This document shows, one piece after another, positions 56,667-64,000 of a stretch of 64,000 nucleotides of DNA. Position 1 is the stretch's first letter. Each line of letters begins with the position of its first letter. This DNA is from Pocillopora verrucosa (Eukaryota; Cnidaria; Anthozoa; Scleractinia; Pocilloporidae), in NCBI RefSeq assembly GCF_036669915.1, contig NC_089322.1, forward strand, positions 4,547,692 through 4,611,691, in the 5' to 3' direction. The position numbers and the translations under genes are program-made. The notes below the pieces were generated by a model that was not told where the DNA came from, ran no database searches, and worked only from the letters and a program-made list of their open reading frames with translations.

Positions 56667-57596
56667 TGCAATTATCACGACTTCTATAAATAAACAGCAT
56701 TTGGGAAGAATATCCAAAAGGCTTCAACGGAAAAATGAATAACGTAAAAAATTAGTGGAAGACGAATTAAAACCGACCTTGAAAATATTAACGATGCATT
56801 AGTATATGAAATAAATGGTATAAATAAAAAGTTAAATATCACTTTGAAGTTCAAGCCGGCTGATGACTCGCAATTCAAATTTAGTGTTTTGTAAACATTT
56901 TTTCTTTAAAACGTTCAATACATATTACTTTTAAAAATATTCAGACTGAAATATCTACTTCGGCATCCACGTTATTATTTTGTTTCATCTCAAATGCGTT
57001 TGTGAGGCCGGTTGGTAACAATAATTTTGCTCTAGGACACACATTTTTAAACATTTACATTTTCATTTGTAGTCAAAACATTTAAGTTTCCTTGCTAGGT
57101 GTTTCAAACAACTTTACTGCTGTTAGATGTTCAGTTTTAATTCGTCTTCCACTAATTTTTTTCGTCATTTATTTTTCCGTTGAAGCCTTTTGGATGTTCT
57201 TCCCAAATGCTGTTTATTTATAGAAGTCATGATAATTGCATTATCAACCTGCTGGGCTTTTGTTTTTCAGTTTAAAGTCAAAAAAAGGTTGTGGAGTAAT
57301 TGGAAACGTATTGTAAAGAAAACAAAATTTCAAAGCTGTATTTCTCTACTTAAATAGGAAAATAGACTTTCAGACGAAGATCACGTGCACGGAATCAGAA
57401 AATTTGAACTAATATATACCGATGGTGCAGATTTATTCACAAAGGTTTCTGTGTGTCGCGCGGTGTTTTGCCATTAAAAGAAAAGAGCGAGTTAAAATTC
57501 CCTTTCTGGATTGTTTTACAATTTTCTCGACAAGGCAATTTATATGTTTCACACGTTTACTAAAGAAAAACATTTGTCGTGAGATTCTCTCGACAT
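56667..57596 (+). promoter_or_regulatory. Upstream region resembling type II block
   Basis: From about 57230 it matches the block before the exon A remnant of U2 (5.0-5.1 kb) and other upstream blocks. The earlier part is unmatched and non-coding. Confidence 0.4.
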
Positions 57597-57824
57597 ATGT
57601 TATTTCAAGTCGAGTACCGATTTGCATTGGTCTTTGTTCTCAACGGCGAATATTGACAAACAGAAGTATGTTGTAACATCAAGTTTTGTATCCAAAGGTA
57701 CATAAAATGTTCCCTTGGAGGTGCAGGCCACCGATAAATATGAGCACATTTATTAATCTTTATAGTATGCATTGTTTAACTCCAATACAGGTCGAACTCC
57801 CAGAAAGAACCAACTCACCCCAAG
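57597..57824 (+). pseudogene. U16: remnant of exon A start plus exon B
   Basis: Exon A is cut after about 15 codons (from ATG 57597; LALVFVLNGEY then stop). Exon B is intact (57791-57824, VELPERTNSPQ, donor gtgaaa). The same arrangement follows the complete exon A in U2, so U16 derives from the same recombined block. Confidence 0.7.
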
Positions 57825-58487
57825 GTGAAAGCCACAAATTCTTATTGATAAGTCTTGATGCACTGAGATAAACTTGAATCTTTTACATTTTCTTAGTTCA
57901 CCATCTCTACCCGGTTTTAGTGTCACCCTTTTCCACCTCCTCCTTCGAAGTTTCGTTCGCCGTCAAAATACGACACGAAAAGTCGGAACGTATACAGCTA
58001 CTTAGAATAGTTTCGAACGACTCTAGGACCCCTTATTGGTATAGTATCATTGATCAGACAAAGTTCATAGAGAGGAAATGTTTTGAGTCTAATAATTGTC
58101 TGATACAGCTCAATGGAAATGTGAAAAAAGTCTGTAAAAGCGTATGCCAGTAAACATAAGGCTGGTCTTCGGGGCCTTGTTGTTGTTCAAAAGGTAGATG
58201 ATACTGTCGGAAACTGTAGAAGATCATTTCGTCGTTGTTACGTTTTACTAAGAGACCAGAAACACATGAAAAAGGAAGCGGAAACTCGTGGCTATGATCG
58301 TTCTTTTGTTAGAGAAAAAAATCGTCATATATCTTCAGCTCGTTAATTAAAAAGGTACCGATTTATTATTGGTGCTTTTTTGACAACACTTTCCCATATA
58401 TACACTATTCAACGCATAAATGTCAACAAAAACAAAAAATTGCGCTATCCACCGGATAGAGATTTATCTGGTGGATATCTATGTCTG

Positions 58488-58490
<3 letters not shown>
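57825..58490. other. Intron-like region with unclassified open stretch and hairpin
   Basis: 57840-58165 matches type III intron sequence (45.3-45.7 kb). From 58165 to 58348 an open stretch ends RSFVREKNRHISSAR at a TAA; no family is recognised. At 58446-58458 and 58465-58477 lies a near-perfect inverted repeat (tatccaccggata), typical of a dispersed MITE-like end. Confidence 0.4.

Positions 58491-58521
<31 letters not shown>
58491..58521. repeat. (TA)n microsatellite
   Basis: Same position relative to the following exon C relic as 6253-6279. Confidence 0.95.
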
Positions 58522-58526
<5 letters not shown>

Positions 58527-58760
58527 TAGTCACTTGGTGATCTTCTCCGAGTTTTCACTGCACCAAAAAAATCGTACCACTGTCCTATTTGACTGAGCGC
58601 TCGCATAGCTTTTATTACTATTTTGACGGTTACACAGGGAAGCATTGGTCTACCCATGATCCTCTGGGAAGAACATAGCCAAACCAAAAGAAGAGTGGTA
58701 ACTTTCCACATGGTAACATTTTTATGCGAGACATAGTAAAAAAACCACACGTATATCTTT
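58522..58760 (+). pseudogene. Exon C relic of U16
   Basis: Near-identical to 6284-6540: SFYYYFDGYTGKHW...HDPLGRT, then a stop and frameshift. Paralogous with the U2 relic. Confidence 0.75.
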
Positions 58761-58799
58761 CAGAGGTGATTGAATTCTTAAAATCATTGCGTCTGAGAA

Positions 58800-59640
58800 C
58801 TGATGAGCACCTGTTCCCGTTATCCGTATATTTCTTATAGCACATTTACCCAGGGAAGGGTATACAAAACAGTCATAAGGAAAATTCAAGTGAAACAAAT
58901 TCATATTACTTGATTAGTTTTTCTTGCTAAAAAAGCTGGTAAAGACACAGAGAATTCCCAACCCCTGATGATATTTTAATAAATCAACAATACCAAGATG
59001 GTACATTCTCTTGAAAACACTGTCAGATTAATAACTATTTCAATTTGATTAAATTTAATGTGAATAAAACGTTGGCTTGTCTTGTCAATAACGTGAACCT
59101 TTTCGTTATAGGGGTTGATCGCGATCTTTAAGTCAGGTCACTACAGATTCTCGTTTTATCATGTTCAAATCATTCATTGACGAACCTGAGGTTTTTTCTC
59201 GTATCACAAAATTACCACTTGACTCTCCTCCGCGAATATTCTGACAAAACGTTACTATTTAATCAATATACTTGCTACTTGTTCCCTGAGGGAAAATCCT
59301 TGTTTTTCGGACTGTATATCTAATTTTTATAAATTTTTGCGATGTTATTGTTTCTACTTTATTAAGTAAAAACGAACGAATAAAAGCAAAAACAAACAAT
59401 AGACATCAAGAAAAAAAAGCGAACGAAAAGCAAAATAGAAATCATTAAAAATCACAGGGAGGGATCCTTTCACTTTTCTAGCAAATTCTCGGCACTATTT
59501 GGTACCTGTACATTTAGCCTGCCCTTTTAGTACGTTTTATAACGGTAGCCAACAATATGCATCATCATCAAACTTGTAATTGATCCAATTCTCTCGCTGA
59601 ATTATGCAAGCCTTACTTTGTTCATTTCCATTCAGGAAAG
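58800..59640. repeat. Inter-block spacer, copy 4
   Basis: Homologous to 6881-7680 and 12637-13270; it shows the empty site of the solo LTR near 59635. Confidence 0.7.
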
Positions 59641-60205
59641 TAACTCCACTTTGCCAGGTGTTTCATACAAAAGACTGTGTATTCATGTTCAGTTTCAATT
59701 TTGTCTCTTACCAATTTCCTTTTTTTTCTTTTTTTAACTTTGCATTTCAAATTTTTTATTTCTTCACTGTTACATAAAAGAACTTTTATCAGCCTTCCGG
59801 TATTTCCATATTCTGTTTACCTAGAAGTCATGATAATTGCATTATAAACCTGCAGGACTTGTGCATTTCATTTAAAATGTCAAAATAGAGTTGTGGGGTA
59901 ATTGGAAACGTGTTGTTAAGAAAACAAAATGTCAAAGCTGTTTTACTATATCCAAATAGAAAAATTGACTATCACGCGAAGATCACGGAATCATTAAATT
60001 TATAATTTATATTAACGATAGAGATCTTTTCACAAAGGTTCCTGTGTGTCGTGCGGTGTTTTTCCATCAACAGAAAAGGGTGGGTTAAAATTTCTGTTGC
60101 TTTCTGATCTTTCTGTCTTGTTTGACTATTTTGTCTATAGGCAGGTAATTCATATGTTTTACACGTTTACTAACTATACATTTTGTCTCAAGATTCTCTT
60201 GACAG
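59641..60205 (+). promoter_or_regulatory. 5' flank and non-coding exon of U17
   Basis: Type I upstream block; donor gtgggt near 60079; acceptor cttgacag ends at 60205. Confidence 0.5.
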
Positions 60206-62523
60206 ATGTTACTTCAAATCGAGTACCGATTTGCATTCGTCTTGTTCTTAGCGGCAAAGACAGCTGAAGGAGCCGAAAATGGTGTTTTCTTTCAAATCAA
60301 AGAAAATAAATTTTTCAGCTTTGGAGAAGAAAGCCTTTTGTGGTCGGGAACGGGTTCTTTGCTTTCCTGTTCTGTTTTGTGTATGAGGCAAGCCTCTTGC
60401 AGAAGTGTAAACTTTCTGGAAAACGCCGGACTTTGTTATTTTCTTCGCGACGAAGTGCAAACAAATTCAGAAACTGGGCGGCTTTTAGAGCGGGATGGCT
60501 CTTTCTATTTAAAAAAGGTATTTCACGTTGATTTTTTCACATGTTATAGTTTTCGGATGACAACTTGCGTTCATTTTAGCATTGTCACGACCCAGAAAAC
60601 CGTTGCTCGATCTTTCCCATCAGAGGGAAGACTTTTCACAGCAAAAATGATTACTGTTTCCATCGTTTCAAGAGACAAAAACTCTACCAAATTTAATTTC
60701 AGTCAAAAAAATTAAGAAAAAGACCAGAGCGTTTAATTCATAGCGCGCCGAAGTAATTAAAAATGGAAAGTATTAAAACGAATAAATATTCTTAAATAGC
60801 AGCATAATCAATGGAGATACGCATTAAAGAAAGTATTTTGGTTTAATCAGCTGAGTTGATAATGTTAATTGGCCGCCTTCAAGAGATTTTAGAGCTGACG
60901 TCTCGAGCCATGGCCCTCCTTCAGCTTCAGAAATGTTGGCCAATTTACATTATCAGTTGATAAATCAAATTATCTTGTTATAAACCCCACCGACTTAACA
61001 CCACCGCTTCTTTCGAAAATTACCTCCTCTAGTTAAAAAATGGAGATGACAAGACCAATTACCAGAAGTTCATTTCATAATAAAGCTTATCATCCAAAGC
61101 ACATAAATTGTTCAGTTATAAGCTGAAGCCACCAACAACTGAGAGCACACTATTACTACCCAATGAGCCTTCAAGAACTTTGTACGCATACATGCACGAG
61201 GTATGGGTTTTAACTGATATGTATTGTTTGACTCCAATGCAGGTTGACCTCCAAGGAATAACCGCTTTAACCCAAGGTGAGAGCGGAAGATTAGTGTTGA
61301 TATTGGTAACTAAGAGACATATTTAAACTGTTATATTTAACTCCATTCAGCCTATCGTTAGTATGCATATTCTACAGGCATACTGGTCTCTATACATTTC
61401 CTAAGGTACTGACAAACAATTTGTTTATCGATCAAGAGCTTCGTTCGTTGATCATTTCCTTTATTTCGTGATTCTGATTCAGGGGTGATTTTGTAATTAA
61501 AATTAGATGCCAGTCATTTATAGGGGTCACATGATAAATGAACAATTGATAGCAGTTTCTTAGCTGTAAACCCGCAGAAAAACATAACGCAAAAACTCTG
61601 AAGTTGGACATTGCATGGTTTTGAAAGACTGTGATCGTGATATCAAAATTGTGATTTCGTAATAAAGTTGGCAAACATCAAAAATTTTAAAACAGAGTAA
61701 TACTTGCTTGAATTATTGTTGAATGGTCAGATCGATGAGCAGGTGAGGGAATAAGAAGTAGATGATGAATTGGGAACAGAGAACTGGTCTTCAATACAGA
61801 AATCTTTACAAAACCAGTTTTAATCATTACAAAAACCTGTCAAAACTTTGTGATCCAATAGGTCAAACCATTCCTTCGCACTCAGGTTCAAGCCAGCATT
61901 CAGTAGTAGGTCACTCGTGCCAGACCCTCCTCAGGAAGAATCCTACTTCAAACTCTGGTGTCTATTGGATTGTTCCTTTTGGTGGATCTCGGGTCAACGC
62001 TTTCAAGGCTTACTGTGATATGGAGACTGATGGAGGAGGCTGAACGCTAGTATGGAGCTATTCCTTTACTAATTATAGTCATTTTAACAATAAATCGAAT
62101 GCGATCATTCCGAGGCCAAATTGGCCGGTGAGATCTGAAGTGGATGTTCCTATCTCCATCACTCCTCCATTAAATGAAACAGACTACAACGCCATTAACT
62201 TCTCACTCTGGAAACAACTCGGCAGACAGGTGCTCATTAAGAGCAACATAAACAACTGGCTGGTGTGTCATCCGGGAAATGGCAGCTTGGTTGATTGGCA
62301 GGAAGGTGATGTCAACTGTACTGTCCCTTCCAAATTTTCAACATTCCAAAATGGGTATGGACCGCTGTTCTATGTGAGTGAGCACTCGCGTAGCTTTTAT
62401 TACTATTTTGACGGTTACACAGGAAAGCATTGGCCTACCCATGATCCTCTGGGAACAAATAAGCCCAACCAAAAGAAAAATGTTCCTGATCCACATGGCA
62501 ACATTTTTATTCGAGCCGAGTAG
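60206..62523 (+). pseudogene. U17: type I gene with one premature stop
   Basis: Exons are A 60206-60517, B 61243-61276 and C 61862-62523; 1008 nt, in frame throughout. The last Trp of the GGGW motif is TGA (62041-62043), truncating the protein at the start of the fibrinogen-like part. A 36-bp in-frame deletion removes the segment between VNCT and VPSKF. Splice sites and the IRAE end are intact. Nearly identical to U1 (546-2895), so the loss is recent, polymorphic or a sequencing error. Confidence 0.8.
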
Positions 62524-62989
62524 CAAAGACATAATAACAAACTCTTGCACACAAATACTTTAAGAGGTGATTAAATTCTTAAAACTTGATTTCATTACCA
62601 GGAAAATCGTTACATTACCTGGCAAACAAATGACGAAAATCAATCAACGTATCAGCTAGATGGTGTTATTCTGATAGAACTCTTAACTCCTAGCAATACT
62701 TTTTCACTGAAAACAAGTTGGACTGGAAAGAAGAATTTCGGATCAGATTTTAGAAGCTAAAGGTTCACGCTTGATTCGCTCCTATGAGATGAGCACGAAC
62801 GAGATCTCCTACTTTGCGGAACACTCTATAGAGAACATGCGCCAATTGGTAACGCAATAAAAAACGTGTAACGCAAAACAATATTTAGTTTTCTGAAAGA
62901 CAGGACAGTTAACACTCTAGACGTTAAAACTGATGTTAATCTGCACAGGATATCTATTACACAATGACTTCATTAAACATGTTTAGAAC
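62524..62989. other. 3' flank of U17
   Basis: As after U8. Non-coding. Confidence 0.4.
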
Positions 62990-63160
62990 TACAGTTTGCG
63001 ATGTAAACCTCAGATTACTAAACAGCTGTAGACTTGATGGGGGAGGGGTAAGGAGCACCTCTACATTTGACCTAATAGAGTTTGCCCTAACGACAGCTTT
63101 AGGCTTGATGGGGGAGGGGTAGGGAGCACCTCTTCATATGACCTAATAGAGTTTGCCCTG
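62990..63160. repeat. 68-bp minisatellite, two copies
   Basis: Same unit as at 3333-3540. Confidence 0.85.
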
Positions 63161-63204
63161 CCTAATAGGATTTGGTAATCATTTCGGGCTTTACAAAGGG
63201 TATG

Positions 63205-64000
63205 AAAAAAAACAAACATTGGTTCCAACTTAACTAAATCTATACCCAGTGTGAATCCTTCTTTTCGTTCTTATCTTGGTGATAATAACCATCCTTCCAT
63301 TAACTTAAAGCCCACCACAGCTAGTGAACTGGAAAGCATTTGTGGCATGTTCGCTTCAGAGAAGGCTCCTGGCTATGACAGTATCCCAATGCATGTCACT
63401 AAGTATTCATTTCACCTTATTTCTGCTCCATTGGCAGATATTATTAATCTATCTCTGCTAAGGGCATTTTCCCGGACAAACTTAAAATCGCCACAATTAT
63501 TCCCATCTTCAAAGCAGAGTATCCAAACTTTTTTGTAAACTACAGACATATTTCTATGTTGTCTAATTTTTCCAAATTTTTCGAAAAAGTCATATGCATT
63601 CGCTCAGTAGAATTTGCTGAAAAAAAAACGATATACTTTACCGCTGTCAGTTTGGATTTCGGAAAAATCACTCAACATCGTACGCACTAATTCATTTGGT
63701 AAATAAAATAGCTTCTGCAATCGACCAACACGAAACAACGGTGGGTGTTTTCCTAGATCTTTCCAAAGTATTTGACACTCTCGACCATCAAATCTTGTTT
63801 GCCAAATCGGAGCACTATTATATGCGTGACGCGGCTCTGCAGTGGTTTAAAAGCTACTTTTCTTGCCGCCAGCAATTTGCCCAATTCAATCAAGCCTGCT
63901 CTCCAGTGCAAACCATCAAGTGTGGTGTGCCTCAAGGTTCGAGTTTAGGCCCTCTATTGTTCATTCTATACATAAATGACCTCCCTAATGCCTCTGAATT
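63205..64000 (+). mobile_element. CR1/Jockey-like retrotransposon, copy 3 (runs off the window)
   Basis: Same insertion site and left target sequence (AAAGGGTATG, 63195-63204) as copies at 30374 and 40736. It encodes the RT N-terminal region up to PQGSSLGPLLFILYINDLP. Frameshifts near 63465 and at an A-run near 63622. Continues past the window end. Confidence 0.85.

Noticed and set aside
546..62523. Toxin or venom assignment for the array
   Set aside because: Signal peptide and cysteine-rich domains alone do not indicate toxicity, and no toxin family signature was seen.

Overview
The window is AT-rich animal DNA with intron-containing genes, no operons, and many retroelement and transposon relics. 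The proteins look cnidarian, most likely from an anthozoan (coral or sea anemone). That assignment rests on my recollection of the protein families and was not searched. All host genes lie on the + strand and form one tandem array of about 17 related units, called U1-U17 here.

The common gene has a 5' non-coding exon, an exon A that starts exactly at its ATG right after a splice acceptor, a 34-nt exon B, and a terminal exon C. Exon A (103-105 codons) encodes a signal peptide and a small PAN/Apple-like domain with four cysteines. Exon C (about 226-242 codons) opens like a fibrinogen-related domain (SGVYWIDP...AYCDM.TDGGGWTLVW) and then continues with a sequence that is not canonical fibrinogen. 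Exon phases (0, then 1) and lengths fit in every complete unit. Spliced proteins of 343-358 aa are predicted for U1, U3, U8, U9, U10, U12 and U14, although U12 has lost a splice acceptor.

Exon A defines four types: I (U1, U3, U5, U8, U10, U17), II (U2, U4, U9, remnant U16), III (U6, U12, U14) and IV (U7, U13, with a separate signal-peptide exon; U15 is chimeric). Layout: 1-7.6 kb type I then II; 7.6-13.3 kb I then truncated II; 13.3-17.3 kb a I/II fusion gene killed by one stop codon; 17.3-23.3 kb III then IV (pseudogenes); 23.5-36.5 kb I then II (U8, U9); 36.7-41.6 kb I (U10); 41.6-43.2 kb rearranged relics; 43.5-50.9 kb III then IV; 51.2-56.7 kb III then IV/C chimera; 57-58.8 kb a type II relic; 59.6-64 kb I (U17, one stop). 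The array therefore grew by repeated duplication of I-II and III-IV blocks and is decaying by deletion, nonsense mutation and unequal crossing over.

Mobile DNA: a 5'-truncated Penelope-like element with a GIY-YIG reading frame and a well-formed hammerhead-ribozyme-like motif (5.4-6.25 kb); a 352-bp solo LTR (13.3 kb); a 159-bp LTR-like insert in a type IV signal exon (20.5 kb); a 3.4-kb element with about 1-kb terminal inverted repeats and a TTAA target duplication inside an intron of U8; and three copies of one CR1/Jockey-like non-LTR retrotransposon insertion (30.4, 40.7 and 63.2 kb) that was carried along by host duplication.

The likely job of the family is secretion of adhesive or recognition-type proteins. 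Short residue stretches in exon C vary strongly between otherwise near-identical paralogues. I cannot assign a specific function from sequence alone.
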